A stretch of 64,000 bases of DNA from Leifsonia sp. ALI-44-B (lineage in GTDB: Bacteria; Actinomycetota; Actinomycetes; Actinomycetales; Microbacteriaceae), in assembly GCF_001984125.1 (NCBI RefSeq), contig NZ_MTQL01000007.1, forward strand, positions 806,001-870,000, given 5' to 3'. The position numbers and the translations under genes are program-made. Below the pieces are notes generated by a model. That model had not been told where the DNA came from, did no database searches, and saw only the letters and a list, made by a program, of their open reading frames with translations. Position 1 is the stretch's first letter, and every line of letters starts with the position of its first letter. Positions 41,395 to 50,696 of the stretch are shown one piece after another.

Positions 41395-42657
41395 ATGTCT
41401 GCACACACCGATCCCGTCGGCGCGCCCGCGTCTGCGTCCACCGCCCCGGCCGAGGGCGGGCCTGGCCCCGGGGACGCTTCCGCGCCCGAGTTCGTGCCAG
41501 CCCCCGATCGTGCCGAGTTCCACCCGGCCGCCGCCTACACGCTGGCGCTGCCCTCGAACCCGCGGCCCATCGTCATCCTGGGGGCGGGCGGAATCGTGCG
41601 CGATGCTCACCTTCCGGCCTACCGCAAGGCCGGATACCCGGTGTTCGGCATCTACAACCGCACGGTCGCGCGCGCCGAAGCGTTGGCCGCGGAGTTCGGC
41701 GTGGAGCGCGTGTTCGGGTCGGTGGCCGAGGCTGTGGCGGCCGCGCCATCCGATGCGGTCTATGACATCGCCCTCATGCCCGAGCAATATCTCGAGGTGC
41801 TCGAGCAGCTGCCCGACGGCGCGCCCGTGCTCATTCAGAAGCCGCTCGGCAACCACCTGGCCGATGGGCGCGCCATTCTCGAGCTGTGCCGCCGCAAGAA
41901 CCTGGTCGCGGCGGTCAACACGCAGCTGCGGTTCGCGCCCTATGTGGCCGCGGCCCGCGAACGCATCGCGCGCGGCGACATCGGCGAGCTCTACGACCTC
42001 GAGATCCGCGTGCAGGTGAACACGCCGTGGCAGATGTTCCCGCACGTGCTCACGCTCGACCGGCTCGAGATCAACATGCACAGCGTGCACTACATCGACC
42101 TCGTGCGGTCGTTCCTCGGCAACCCCGAGTCGGTCGCGGCGGTGACGGTGAAGCATCCCGCTAAGGCGCACGCCAATTCGCGTAGCGACATCATCCTGTA
42201 CTACCCCGGCCGGCAGATCCGCGTGGTCATCTCGACCAACCACGATCACGACTACGGCGAGAAATACGAGGAGAGCTACATCAAGTGGGAGGGCACCCGC
42301 GGGGCCATCCGCGCTCAGATGGGCCTGCTGCTCGACTACCCGACGGGCGGCGAGGACCGCCTCGAGGTGCAGTACGACGACGATCACGCGGCCGGTTGGC
42401 AGCCCATCCCGTTCGAGGGCAGCTGGTTTCCGGATGCCTTCATCGGCTCGATGGGCGCCGTGCAGCGTTTCGTCGGCGGCGACGTCTCCGAGCTGCCGAC
42501 CAGCGTCGACGATGTGTTCGACACCATGGCCATCGTCGAGGCGGCGTATGACTCGTCGGCCGCAGGCGGCATTCGGCCGCCGTATCTCGCGGGAGGGTCG
42601 CAAGCCGGCCTCGACGTGGACGCAGACCCGAACGTAGAAGAGGAAGAGAGAATATGA
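41395..42657 (+). CDS. Gfo/Idh/MocA-family oxidoreductase
   Basis: 420 residues from ATG 41395, three bases after the permease stop. A 45-residue Ala/Pro-rich tail precedes the Rossmann fold: RPIVILGAGGIVRDAHLPAYRKAGYPVFGIYNRTVARAEALAAEFG. The EKP-like lysine is in VLIQKPLGNHLADG and catalytic residues in VQVNTPWQMFPHVLTLDRLEINMHSVHYIDLVRSFLG. NAD(P)-dependent dehydrogenase. In a fucose operon it might handle a second sugar, such as a 6-deoxy side substrate; this is inference. Confidence 0.9.
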   Translation: MSAHTDPVGAPASASTAPAEGGPGPGDASAPEFVPAPDRAEFHPAAAYTLALPSNPRPIVILGAGGIVRDAHLPAYRKAGYPVFGIYNRTVARAEALAAEFGVERVFGSVAEAVAAAPSDAVYDIALMPEQYLEVLEQLPDGAPVLIQKPLGNHLADGRAILELCRRKNLVAAVNTQLRFAPYVAAARERIARGDIGELYDLEIRVQVNTPWQMFPHVLTLDRLEINMHSVHYIDLVRSFLGNPESVAAVTVKHPAKAHANSRSDIILYYPGRQIRVVISTNHDHDYGEKYEESYIKWEGTRGAIRAQMGLLLDYPTGGEDRLEVQYDDDHAAGWQPIPFEGSWFPDAFIGSMGAVQRFVGGDVSELPTSVDDVFDTMAIVEAAYDSSAAGGIRPPYLAGGSQAGLDVDADPNVEEEERI

Positions 42658-43571
42658 GATTTGCCCGTTTCGGAGTGCCCAGAAGCGAAACCCCCGTCGT
42701 CGAATCCGAGGGGCGCCACTTCGACCTGTCGTCGGTGACGCCGTCGATCGACCCGGCCTTCTTCGCCACGCACGCGGCCGACGACTTCGCCACCGTGCGC
42801 ACGGCGCTCGCCGACGGCACGCTGCCCGCCTTCGACGCGGCCGGCCTTCGCCGCGGCGCCCCGCTCGACCGGCCCGGCAAGATCGTCTGCATCGGCGTGA
42901 ACTACTCCGACCATGCCGCAGAATCCAACCTGGCCGTGCCCACCGAACCGGTCGTCTTCATGAAGGACCCCTCGACCATCGTCGGCCCCGATGATGAGGT
43001 GCTCATCCCCCTGAACTCGACCAAGACCGACTGGGAGATCGAGCTGGGCGTCGTCATCGGCCAGACCGCCCGCTACCTCGCCTCGCCCGACGACGCGGAT
43101 GCCGTGATCGCCGGCTACGTGGTGTCGCACGACGTGTCGGAGCGCGAGTTCCAGCTCGAGCGCGGCGGCCAGTGGGACAAGGGCAAGAGCTGCGAGACCT
43201 TCAACCCGCTCGGCCCCGTGCTCGTCACGCGTGACGAGGTCGGCGACCCCCAGAACCTACGTCTGCGCCTGAGCGTCAACGGCGTTGAGCGCCAGGATGG
43301 CTCGACCGCTGACATGATCTTCGGCATCCGACACATTGTCTGGTACCTGTCGCAGTTCATGGTGCTGCGCCCCGGCGATCTCATCAACACGGGCACGCCC
43401 GCGGGTGTCGCGCTCGGCATCGAGGGCACGCCCTACCTGCGCGCGGGCGACGTGGTTGAGCTCTCGATCGACGGCCTCGGCGACATGACCAACACCTTCG
43501 CGGATGCTTCTGCGACGAGCCCGGCCTCAGCCCCCGCCTCCCCCACCACTCTCGAAGGAGCCGCACGATGA
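42654..43571 (+). CDS. 2,4-diketo-3-deoxy-L-fuconate hydrolase (FAH family)
   Basis: 305 residues, ATGA overlap with the previous gene. FAH fold: KIVCIGVNYSDHAAE, PVVFMKDPSTIVGP, TKTDWEIELGVVIGQTARYL (metal-binding acids), VSHDVSEREFQLERGGQWDKGKSCETFNPLGP and PGDLINTGTPAGVALG. Hydrolyses 2,4-diketo-3-deoxy-L-fuconate into pyruvate and lactate, the last pathway step. The assignment rests on operon context plus the family; FAH members also hydrolyse other diketo acids. Confidence 0.9.
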   Translation: MRFARFGVPRSETPVVESEGRHFDLSSVTPSIDPAFFATHAADDFATVRTALADGTLPAFDAAGLRRGAPLDRPGKIVCIGVNYSDHAAESNLAVPTEPVVFMKDPSTIVGPDDEVLIPLNSTKTDWEIELGVVIGQTARYLASPDDADAVIAGYVVSHDVSEREFQLERGGQWDKGKSCETFNPLGPVLVTRDEVGDPQNLRLRLSVNGVERQDGSTADMIFGIRHIVWYLSQFMVLRPGDLINTGTPAGVALGIEGTPYLRAGDVVELSIDGLGDMTNTFADASATSPASAPASPTTLEGAAR

Positions 43572-44425
43572 GCACCACCGAATCCATCCCGGCCGGCGTG
43601 ACTGGCGCGACTGGCGCGACCGACGTGTCGACCGGCAGCGGTTCCGCCTCGCCCTCCGATTCGTCCTCGTCGACTCCCGGCGAGCTGAGCGGCCTCGTCG
43701 CCGCCGTCACGGGCGGCGCCTCGGGCATCGGCCTGGCGACGGCCCAGCTGCTGGCTTCGCGCGGCGCCCAGGTCGTCGTGCTCGACCTCAACCCGCAGGA
43801 TGCCCCCGCCCCGCTCGTGGGCATCGCGTGCAACGTGGGCGACCGGGCCTCGGTCACCGACGCCATCCGCGAGATCGAGACGCGTTTCGGAGCCCTCGAC
43901 ATCGTCGTGAACAACGCCGGCATCTCGGCCATCGGCACGGTCGAGGACAACGACGACGACGAGTGGGCCCGCGTGCTCAACGTCAACGTCGTCGGCATGG
44001 CGCGCGTCTCGGCCGCGGCGCTGCCGCTCCTGCGCGCCTCGTCGCACGCGGCCATCGTCAACGTCTGCTCGATCGCGGCGCTCAACGGCATGCCGCAGCG
44101 TGCGCTCTACGGCGCAACCAAGGGAGCCGTGCTGGCCCTCACGTTCGCGATGGCCACCGACCACGTGCGCGAGGGTGTGCGCGTCAACTGCGTCAGCCCG
44201 GGCACGGTCGCGACGCCGTTCGTCGACCGCATGCTGCAGAACTTCCCCGACCCCGTCGCCGAGCGCAAAGCTCTCGACGAGCGCCAGGCCATCGGCCGCA
44301 TGGTGTCGCCCGAGGAGGTCGCGCACGCGATCGCCTATCTCGCGTCGCCGGCTGCAGCATCCACCACCGGAACGGCGCTCGACGTCGACGGCGGTGTCAC
44401 CCACCTCCGCGTGCGACCTCGGTAG
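43568..44425 (+). CDS. 2-keto-3-deoxy-L-fuconate dehydrogenase (SDR)
   Basis: 285 residues, ATGA overlap. A Thr/Ser-rich extension of about 38 residues is followed by a classical SDR: VAAVTGGASGIGLATAQLLASRGAQVVVLDLN, VVNNAGISAIGTVED, the catalytic serine in IVNVCSIAALNG, YGATKGAVLALTFAM and VNCVSPGTVATPFVDRML. Oxidises the C4 hydroxyl of 2-keto-3-deoxy-L-fuconate with NAD. Last gene of the operon; strong terminator follows. Confidence 0.92.
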   Translation: MSTTESIPAGVTGATGATDVSTGSGSASPSDSSSSTPGELSGLVAAVTGGASGIGLATAQLLASRGAQVVVLDLNPQDAPAPLVGIACNVGDRASVTDAIREIETRFGALDIVVNNAGISAIGTVEDNDDDEWARVLNVNVVGMARVSAAALPLLRASSHAAIVNVCSIAALNGMPQRALYGATKGAVLALTFAMATDHVREGVRVNCVSPGTVATPFVDRMLQNFPDPVAERKALDERQAIGRMVSPEEVAHAIAYLASPAAASTTGTALDVDGGVTHLRVRPR

Positions 44426-44457
44426 CAGCGGTTGCTCCCGGCAGGGGTGCCGGGTGC

Positions 44458-44491
44458 GGCGGTCGGTCTAGCTGGAGGCCGACCGCCTTTT
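44458..44491 (+). terminator. Intrinsic terminator of the fucose operon
   Basis: GGCGGTCGG (44458-44466) pairs with CCGACCGCC (44479-44487), followed directly by TTTT. Ends the operon before the convergent MFS gene. Confidence 0.9.
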
Positions 44492-44513
44492 CGCGCGCCC
44501 GGCGTTGAACGCC

Positions 44514-45848
44514 TCAGCGCTTGAGGCGGCGGCCTACGGGGATGAGGAGCGCGAGGCCGATCAGGACGACGACGATGATGCCGAGGATTCCCCAGTACTG
44601 CGCGCCGCCGATGGTCACGCAGATCGCGAAGGCGGTCGGGGCGAGGAACGAGACCGCGCGGCCCGTGGTGGCGTAGAGGCCGAACACTTCGCCCTCGCGG
44701 CCGGCGGGGATGACGCGCGCGAGGTAGGAGCGGGACGCCGACTGCGCGGGCCCGACGAACAGGCACAGGGCGAGGCCGAAGATCCAGAACACGGTCTGCC
44801 CGCCGTCGTGCAGGAAGAACACGGCGAACCCGGCGACGACGATGCCGATGAGTGCCGCGACGATGACGGGCTTGGGCCCGACCTTGTCGTCGAGCAACCC
44901 GACCGTGATGGTCGAGATCCCGGCGACCACGTTGGCGGCGATGGCGAAGATGATGACCTCCCCGGGGCTGAACCCGAACGATCCGGCCGCCAGAACGCCG
45001 CCGAATGTGAAGACGCCGGCCAGGCCATCCCGGAAGACGGCGCTCGCGAAGAGGAAGTAGACGGTGGTGCGGCTGTCTGTCCAGAGGTGGCGGATGTCGC
45101 CGACCAGTCGTCCGTAGGAGGCGAAGAAGCCCACTTTCTCCCGCCGCGCGCCGACACCCTTGTATTCGGGGACGGCGAAGAGCACCGGCAACGCGAAGAT
45201 GCCGAACCAGGCGGCGGCGATGAGCATGGAGACGCGGACATCCATGCCGTCGTCGCCCGTTACCCCGAAGAGGCCCACGTCGGGGCTGATGAAGCCGAAG
45301 TAGACGACGAGCAGCAGCACGATGCCGCCGATGTAGCCCATGCCCCAGCCGAAGCCCGAGACGCGGCCGAGGGTCTTGGGGGTGGAGATCTGCGCGAGCA
45401 TGGCGTTGTAGTTGACGCCCGCGAACTCGAAGAAGACGTTGCCGGCGGCGACGAGCAGCAGGCCGAGCCAGAGGTAGTTCTGGTCGGGCTGCACGAAGAA
45501 GAGCGCGGCCGTGATGGCGACGACGATGTAGGTGTTGACGCCGAGCCAGAACTTGCGGCGGCCCGAGCTGTCGGAGCGCTGCCCGGTGACGGGCGCGAGC
45601 AGGGCGATGAGCAGGCCGGCGCCGGCGAGCGCCCAGCCGAGCTGCGCGGACACGACGGTCTCGCCGCCGAACCCCTCGGCGGTTGTGAGGTAGACGGTGA
45701 AGACGAACGTGGTGACGACGGCGTTGAACGAGGCGGAACCCCAGTCCCACAGGCCCCACGCCAACACGATTCGTTTCGGCACGGCGGCCGGCGCTTCGGC
45801 CAAAGCCGGCACGAGGGTGGGGGCACCGCTGCCCGCGAGTTCGCTCAT
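44514..45848 (-). CDS. MFS transporter, Atg22/UMF1-like
   Basis: 444 residues from ATG 45848 (MSELAGSGAPTL). Twelve membrane helices. UMF1/Atg22 features: opening AWGLWDWGSASFNAVVTTFVFTVYL, loop TGQRSDSSGRRKFWLGVN, FFEFAGVNYNAMLAQISTPKTLGRVSGFGWGMGYIGG and SASRSYLARVIPAGREGEVFGLYATTGRAVSF. Probable efflux of amino acids or other small solutes; substrate unknown. It is separated from its neighbours by terminators on both sides. Confidence 0.92.
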   Translation of the reverse strand: MSELAGSGAPTLVPALAEAPAAVPKRIVLAWGLWDWGSASFNAVVTTFVFTVYLTTAEGFGGETVVSAQLGWALAGAGLLIALLAPVTGQRSDSSGRRKFWLGVNTYIVVAITAALFFVQPDQNYLWLGLLLVAAGNVFFEFAGVNYNAMLAQISTPKTLGRVSGFGWGMGYIGGIVLLLVVYFGFISPDVGLFGVTGDDGMDVRVSMLIAAAWFGIFALPVLFAVPEYKGVGARREKVGFFASYGRLVGDIRHLWTDSRTTVYFLFASAVFRDGLAGVFTFGGVLAAGSFGFSPGEVIIFAIAANVVAGISTITVGLLDDKVGPKPVIVAALIGIVVAGFAVFFLHDGGQTVFWIFGLALCLFVGPAQSASRSYLARVIPAGREGEVFGLYATTGRAVSFLAPTAFAICVTIGGAQYWGILGIIVVVLIGLALLIPVGRRLKR

Positions 45849-45935
45849 GAGCACAGGCTACTGCGCGCGGGTTTCACCACGGTGCCCTGCACCCGAACTT
45901 TCGTCGACATTTCACGTCGACAGGAGCGGCTGTTC

Positions 45936-45941
45936 TAAGAT
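45936..45941 (+). promoter_or_regulatory. Candidate -10 box of a small RNA
   Basis: TAAGAT at 45936-45941, with a start expected at about 45948. No good -35 box at 16-18 bases, though GTCGAC motifs lie upstream; a weak or activator-dependent promoter. Confidence 0.4.
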
Positions 45942-45947
45942 TGACGT

Positions 45948-46039
45948 GAGAGCCCCGGGATTCACGGCGTACCAGCTACGGCTAGGGAAACCCCCCCCGG
46001 GGCCTAATTCTTTAAGAGCTGAGGCAGCGCCAGCTTTTT
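45948..46039 (+). ncRNA. Candidate ~92-nt small RNA with a C8 tract
   Basis: The 332-base gap 45849-46181 has no gene but is structured. GCCCCGGG (45952-45959) pairs with CCCGGGGC (45996-46003), closing a loop that ends in five Cs of an eight-C run (45991-45998). A second hairpin, AAGAGCTG (46014-46021) with CAGCTTTTT (46031-46039), has the form of a Rho-independent terminator. Length and C-rich loop recall the actinobacterial 6C RNA, but the second C-run of that family is not present, so I do not assign it. Confidence 0.45.
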
Positions 46040-46133
46040 GAAGAGCCCTGGCAGAGGTTGGGCCGCGCACGTGGCGTCCCCACCCGGTGCGCGGCCCTCG
46101 GCGGGTGCCGTGTTCCACGTTAGGGCAGCAAAA

Positions 46134-46165
46134 CGGCCGCAGTTCGAGGGGTCGAACTGCGGCCG
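46134..46165 (-). terminator. Intrinsic terminator of the TM2 gene
   Basis: CGGCCGCAGTTCGA (46134-46147) pairs perfectly with TCGAACTGCGGCCG (46152-46165) around GGGG. In the leftward direction it is followed by TTTT, 16 bases after the TM2 stop. Confidence 0.92.
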
Positions 46166-46181
46166 AATTGGTGCGAAAAGA

Positions 46182-46754
46182 TTAGTTGTCGCGCAAAGGG
46201 CGACCCGATGCATCCGTGGCGAACGACTGCGCCTTCACGAGGATCATGATGCCCTCGATGAAGCCCCAGAGGGCGCCGAAGCCGAAGGTGAAGAGCGTGA
46301 CCAGAATCTGGGCGATGCCGATTCCCACATAGCCGAGGTAGAAGCGGTGGATGCCGAGGCTGCCGAGCAGAATGCCGAGCAGGCCGGCGACCAGGCGGCT
46401 CTTGGCCTCGGGGTCGTAGTAAGCCGGCGGGTAGGCAGGCTGGCCGTAGGGCTGCTGCTGCGGGTAGCCATAACCCTGCTGGTTCGGGTCCTGCGGGTAA
46501 CCCTGCGGCCCCGGGCCCTGCTGGAGGTAGCCGTAACCCTGATGGTCGGGCTGCTGCGGCTGGCCGTAACCCTGCTGATCGGGCTGCTGCGGGTAACCCT
46601 GCGGGGGATACCCATAACCCTGCTCGGGCTGCTGCGGATAGGCGGGGGCGCCGTAGCCGGTCGCGCCCGGGTTCTGGTCGTCGGCGGGCGGCTGCTGACC
46701 GGCACCGTTTGCACCATCGGGGTCGTGCTGCGGGGTCTGGTTGTTGTCGCTCAT
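46182..46754 (-). CDS. TM2-domain protein with a Gln/Gly/Tyr repeat tail
   Basis: 190 residues from ATG 46754. Residues 1-120 are a low-complexity [13 protein letters not shown]-type repeat, probably disordered. The C-terminal TM2 domain has [56 protein letters not shown]: two helices joined by the DRF-like GIHRFY motif. Cell envelope protein of unknown function, common in Actinobacteria. Confidence 0.93.
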   Translation of the reverse strand: MSDNNQTPQHDPDGANGAGQQPPADDQNPGATGYGAPAYPQQPEQGYGYPPQGYPQQPDQQGYGQPQQPDHQGYGYLQQGPGPQGYPQDPNQQGYGYPQQQPYGQPAYPPAYYDPEAKSRLVAGLLGILLGSLGIHRFYLGYVGIGIAQILVTLFTFGFGALWGFIEGIMILVKAQSFATDASGRPLRDN

Positions 46755-46877
46755 GCGGTCATCCTAGCGAGACGGCGCGAAGAGCAGTTCCGTCCTAAGG
46801 AAAGGGTTGGGTTTCGCAGCGGGCACGGCCGTGCGGGCGCAAGCAGGCAATCGTCCCGTTCCGGGTGCCGCGCCGAA

Positions 46878-46898
46878 GTTGAGTCGGCAAGGCTCAAG
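46878..46898. promoter_or_regulatory. HAIR element 1 (HspR site) upstream of dnaK
   Basis: GTTGAGT-n7-GCTCAAG, matching the HAIR consensus CTTGAGT-n7-ACTCAAG at 12 of 14 positions. Distal of two. Confidence 0.85.
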
Positions 46899-46913
46899 AT
46901 TCGCCGTGAGAAC

Positions 46914-46941
46914 TTGACGCTCGCAGGCATCCGAGTAAACT
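46914..46941 (+). promoter_or_regulatory. dnaK promoter
   Basis: TTGACG (46914-46919) and TAAACT (46936-46941), 16 bases apart. The -10 box runs into HAIR element 2, so HspR would block it directly. Confidence 0.8.
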
Positions 46942-46960
46942 TGAGTCATCGGCGCTCAAC
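46940..46960. promoter_or_regulatory. HAIR element 2 (HspR site) at the dnaK promoter
   Basis: CTTGAGT-n7-GCTCAAC, overlapping the -10 box. With HAIR 1 it explains heat-induced dnaK operon expression. Confidence 0.9.
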
Positions 46961-47011
46961 TACTGAGCAGCCGGAGAAACTTTGTTCCACCCCCTAAGGA
47001 GATAAACACAC

Positions 47012-48886
47012 ATGGCTCGAGCAGTAGGAATCGACCTCGGAACCACCAACTCTGTGGTGGCCGTCCTCGAAGGTGGAGAACCCACCGTCATCGCCAACGC
47101 CGAGGGTCTGCGCACCACCCCCTCGGTCGTCGCTTACACGAAGGATGGCGAGACCCTCGTCGGCGAGACCGCCAAGCGTCAGGCCGTCACCAACGTCGAC
47201 CGCACTATCGCGTCGGTCAAGCGCCACATGGGCACCAACTGGACCTTCGCGGTCGACGACAAGAAGTACACGCCGCAGGAGATCTCGGCCCGCATCCTGG
47301 CCAAGCTGAAGCGCGACGCCGAGCAGTACCTCGGCGACACGGTCACCGACGCCGTCATCACGGTTCCCGCCTACTTCAACGACGCCGAGCGTCAGGCCAC
47401 GAAGGAGGCCGGCGAGATCGCGGGCCTCAACGTGCTCCGCATCATCAACGAGCCCACCGCCGCCGCCCTGGCCTACGGCCTCGACAAGGGTAAGGAAGAC
47501 GAGCTCATCCTCGTCTTCGACCTCGGTGGTGGAACGTTCGACGTCTCACTGCTCGAAGTCGGCAAGGACGAAGACTTCAGCACCATCCAGGTGCGCTCCA
47601 CCTCCGGTGATAACCGCCTCGGTGGAGACGACTGGGACCAGCGCGTCGTCGACCACCTGATCAAGCGCTTCAAGGAGTCGACCGGTGTCGACGTCTCGAA
47701 CGACAAGATCGCGAAGCAGCGCCTCAAGGAAGCCGCCGAGCAGGCCAAGAAGGAACTCTCCTCCTCGACCAGCACGAGCATCCAGCTGCCTTACCTGTCG
47801 CTCACCGAGAACGGCCCCGCCAACCTCGACGAGACGCTCACGCGTGCCCAGTTCGAGCAGATGACCTCCGACCTCCTCGACCGCACCAAGAAGCCGTTCG
47901 AAGACGTCATCAAAGAGGCCGGCGTGAAGGTCCAGGACATCGCGCACGTCGTGCTCGTCGGTGGATCGACCCGTATGCCCGCCGTCTCCGAGCTCGTCAA
48001 GAAGCTCACGGGCGGCCAGGAGCCCAACAAGGGTGTCAACCCGGACGAGGTCGTCGCCGTCGGTGCCGCCCTGCAGGCCGGCGTGCTGAAGGGCGAGCGC
48101 AAAGACGTTCTGCTCATCGACGTCACCCCGCTGTCCCTCGGCATCGAGACCAAGGGTGGCATCATGACGAAGCTCATCGAGCGCAACACGGCCATCCCGA
48201 CCAAGCGCAGCGAGACCTTCACGACGGCCGACGATAACCAGCCGTCCGTCGCCATCCAGGTCTTCCAGGGTGAGCGCGAGTTCACGCGCGACAACAAGAA
48301 CCTCGGCACCTTCGAGCTCACGGGTATCGCTCCGGCGCCCCGCGGCGTTCCGCAGGTCGAGGTCACGTTCGACATCGACGCCAACGGCATCGTGCACGTG
48401 TCCGCCAAGGACAAGGGCACCGGCAAGGAGCAGTCGATGACCATCACGGGCGGCTCGTCGCTCGCGAAGGAAGACATCGAGCGCATGGTTCGCGAAGGCG
48501 AAGAGAACGCGGCCGAAGACAAGAAGCGCCGCGAGCAGGCCGAGACGCGCAACACGGCCGAGCAGCTCGCCTACTCGATCGACAAGCTCATCAAGGAGAA
48601 CGAAGACAAGCTCCCCGCCGACGTCAAGAACGACGTGCAGGGTGATGTCGACGCGCTCAAGTCCGCCCTCGCCGGCGACGATGAAGATGCCGTGAAGACG
48701 GCCTACGACAAGCTCAACGAGTCGCAGGTCAAGCTCGGCGAAGCCATCTACGCGCAGGCCCAGGCCGACGAGTCCGCTCCGGCCGCCGATGAGTCGGCAC
48801 CCACCGAGCAGGAGACCTCCTCTGACGAAGACGTCGTCGACGCCGAAGTGGTCGACGACGAGGACGACAAGAACGAGAAGAAGTAA
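47012..48886 (+). CDS. dnaK: Chaperone DnaK (Hsp70)
   Basis: 624 residues, full length; AAGGAG lies 12 bases upstream of the ATG. ATPase domain: [51 protein letters not shown] and [16 protein letters not shown]. Substrate domain from about residue 360: [23 protein letters not shown], ending in the disordered acidic [16 protein letters not shown]. Central folding chaperone. First gene of dnaK-grpE-dnaJ-hspR, controlled by HspR. Confidence 0.99.
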   Translation: MARAVGIDLGTTNSVVAVLEGGEPTVIANAEGLRTTPSVVAYTKDGETLVGETAKRQAVTNVDRTIASVKRHMGTNWTFAVDDKKYTPQEISARILAKLKRDAEQYLGDTVTDAVITVPAYFNDAERQATKEAGEIAGLNVLRIINEPTAAALAYGLDKGKEDELILVFDLGGGTFDVSLLEVGKDEDFSTIQVRSTSGDNRLGGDDWDQRVVDHLIKRFKESTGVDVSNDKIAKQRLKEAAEQAKKELSSSTSTSIQLPYLSLTENGPANLDETLTRAQFEQMTSDLLDRTKKPFEDVIKEAGVKVQDIAHVVLVGGSTRMPAVSELVKKLTGGQEPNKGVNPDEVVAVGAALQAGVLKGERKDVLLIDVTPLSLGIETKGGIMTKLIERNTAIPTKRSETFTTADDNQPSVAIQVFQGEREFTRDNKNLGTFELTGIAPAPRGVPQVEVTFDIDANGIVHVSAKDKGTGKEQSMTITGGSSLAKEDIERMVREGEENAAEDKKRREQAETRNTAEQLAYSIDKLIKENEDKLPADVKNDVQGDVDALKSALAGDDEDAVKTAYDKLNESQVKLGEAIYAQAQADESAPAADESAPTEQETSSDEDVVDAEVVDDEDDKNEKK

Positions 48887-48889
48887 GCA

Positions 48890-49594
48890 ATGACCGACCA
48901 GAACCCCACCCCCGAAAACGAGGGGTCTGACGACCCCATCGTCAACGACAAGCGCAAGATCGACCCCGAGACCGGGGCGGTTCGCGAACCGGGCGAGGGT
49001 CAGGTTGGCGGGGCGTCGGGCACCACGCCCGGCGCCCAGGACGACCAGGCCGTCGCCGACGTGCCGGGCCCCGACATCGAGGCTGAAGAGCTCATCGAAG
49101 CCGAAGGCCCCGACGTCGAGACCTCTCTGAGTGACGCCGACCTCGACTTCCTGTCGGGTCAGTCGAGCGCAGAAGATCTCGCCAACGAGCGCCTCGTCGA
49201 CCTGCAGCGGGTCACGGCCGAATACGCGAACTACCGCAAGCGCACCGAGGCGAACCGCGAGGTGGAGCGCGAGCGCTCCGTCGGCGACACCGTCAAGGCG
49301 CTGCTTCCGGTGCTCGACGACCTCGACCGGGCGCAGAAGCACGGCGACCTCGAAGAGGGCGGCCCGTTCACGACCATCGCGCAGAAACTGCGTGCGGCCG
49401 TCGAGCGACTGGGCGTCACGCCCTTCGGTGCCGCCGGTGAGGCCTTCGACCCCACCATCCACGAGGCGATCTTCCAGCAGCCGAGCCCCGACGTCACGAG
49501 CGAGCAAATCGCGGATGTCGTCGAGACCGGCTACTACGTCGGCTCCACCCTGTTGCGCGCGGCCAAAGTGGTCGTCGCCGTCCCCGCTGGGTAG
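48890..49594 (+). CDS. grpE: Nucleotide exchange factor GrpE
   Basis: 234 residues, three bases after dnaK. A long acidic N-terminus (1-95) is followed by the coiled coil (LVDLQRVTAEYANYRKRTEANREVERERSVG) and the conserved LLPVLDDLDRAQKHG and PFGAAGEAFDPTIHEAIFQQPSPDVTSEQI..VETGYYVGSTLLRAAKVVVAV. Releases ADP from DnaK; homodimer. Start overlaps nothing and its ribosome site lies in the dnaK end. Confidence 0.98.
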   Translation: MTDQNPTPENEGSDDPIVNDKRKIDPETGAVREPGEGQVGGASGTTPGAQDDQAVADVPGPDIEAEELIEAEGPDVETSLSDADLDFLSGQSSAEDLANERLVDLQRVTAEYANYRKRTEANREVERERSVGDTVKALLPVLDDLDRAQKHGDLEEGGPFTTIAQKLRAAVERLGVTPFGAAGEAFDPTIHEAIFQQPSPDVTSEQIADVVETGYYVGSTLLRAAKVVVAVPAG

Positions 49595-49599
49595 GCGCG

Positions 49600-50589
49600 A
49601 TGGCAAGTCAAGACTGGTTCGACAAGGACTTCTACAAGGTCCTCGGCGTGAAGAAAGACGTCACGCCGGCGGAACTGAAGAAGACATATCGCAAGCTGGC
49701 CCGGCAGTACCATCCTGACTCCAACCCGGGAGACACCAAATCGGAGTCACGCTTCAAGGAGATCAGCGAGGCCTACTCGGTTCTCAACGATGCCGAGCAG
49801 CGCAAAGAATACGACCAGATCCGCGCCATGGGCTCGGGGGCACGCTTCACCGCCCCCGGCTCGGGCGGCGGCGGCAACGGCGGTTTCGACGACGTCTTCG
49901 GCGGCATGTTCGGTGGGGGTGCCCGTCAGGGGTACAGCTACCAGCAGAACGGCTTCGAAGACATCCTCGGTGGCATGTTCAACAACGGCGGCGGCTTCGG
50001 CCAGCCGTCGGGCGGCTACCGCGGATTCGGCGGGCCCAGCCGCGGCCGCGACGTCACGGCGCACACCACGATCGACTTCATCACCGCCACGCAGGGCGAC
50101 ACCATCACCCTGCAGGGCGCCGACGGCAAGTCGATCAAGGTCAAAATTCCGGCCGGCGTGAGCGACGGTCAGAAGATCAAACTGCGCGGCAAAGGTCAGC
50201 CGTCACCCGACGGCGGCGAGCCGGGCGACATCGTGCTCACGGTGTCGGTGCGCAAGCATCCGGTGTTCGAGCGCGACGGGCTCAACCTGCGCGTCACGGT
50301 TCCGATCACGTTCGTCGAGGCCACCCTCGGTGCCACGATCGAGGTTCCGACGCTGGGTGGCGACCCCGTCAAATTGCGGGTCGCGCCGGGCACGCCGTCC
50401 GGCCGCGTGCTGCGCGTCAAGGGTCGCGGCGTCACCACCTCCAAGGGCACCGGCGATCTGCTGGCCGTCGTGCAGGTGGCCGTGCCGTCACACCTCAGCG
50501 CCGAAGCACGCGAGGCGCTCGAGAAGTTCCACGCCACCGAACCCGCCGAGAACCCGCGCGAAGATCTGCTGCAGCGGGCCAAGGGCTAG
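49600..50589 (+). CDS. dnaJ: DnaJ-type co-chaperone without zinc finger
   Basis: 329 residues. J domain (residues 8-75): FYKVLGVKKDVTPAELKKTYRKLARQYHPDSNPGD with the HPD motif. A Gly/Phe-rich region follows (GGGNGGFDDVFGGMFGGGARQG), then the two C-terminal beta domains. The cysteine-rich CxxCxGxG zinc repeat is absent, as in CbpA-like DnaJ. Stimulates the DnaK ATPase. Organisms with this form usually have a second, zinc-type DnaJ elsewhere. Confidence 0.97.
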   Translation: MASQDWFDKDFYKVLGVKKDVTPAELKKTYRKLARQYHPDSNPGDTKSESRFKEISEAYSVLNDAEQRKEYDQIRAMGSGARFTAPGSGGGGNGGFDDVFGGMFGGGARQGYSYQQNGFEDILGGMFNNGGGFGQPSGGYRGFGGPSRGRDVTAHTTIDFITATQGDTITLQGADGKSIKVKIPAGVSDGQKIKLRGKGQPSPDGGEPGDIVLTVSVRKHPVFERDGLNLRVTVPITFVEATLGATIEVPTLGGDPVKLRVAPGTPSGRVLRVKGRGVTTSKGTGDLLAVVQVAVPSHLSAEAREALEKFHATEPAENPREDLLQRAKG

Positions 50590-50696
50590 AGGCAACACTG
50601 CAACGGGCGGTGCACCAGAGGATGTCGACACGAGTCGTCGTTCCCCGGTGCGCCGCCCCTCGCGCATCCACGACACGCCGTTGAGAGAGGACACCG

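Noticed and set aside
45948-46039. Calling the small RNA a certain 6C RNA
   Set aside because: Only one C-rich loop is seen and I cannot run the covariance model, so it is left as an unassigned candidate.
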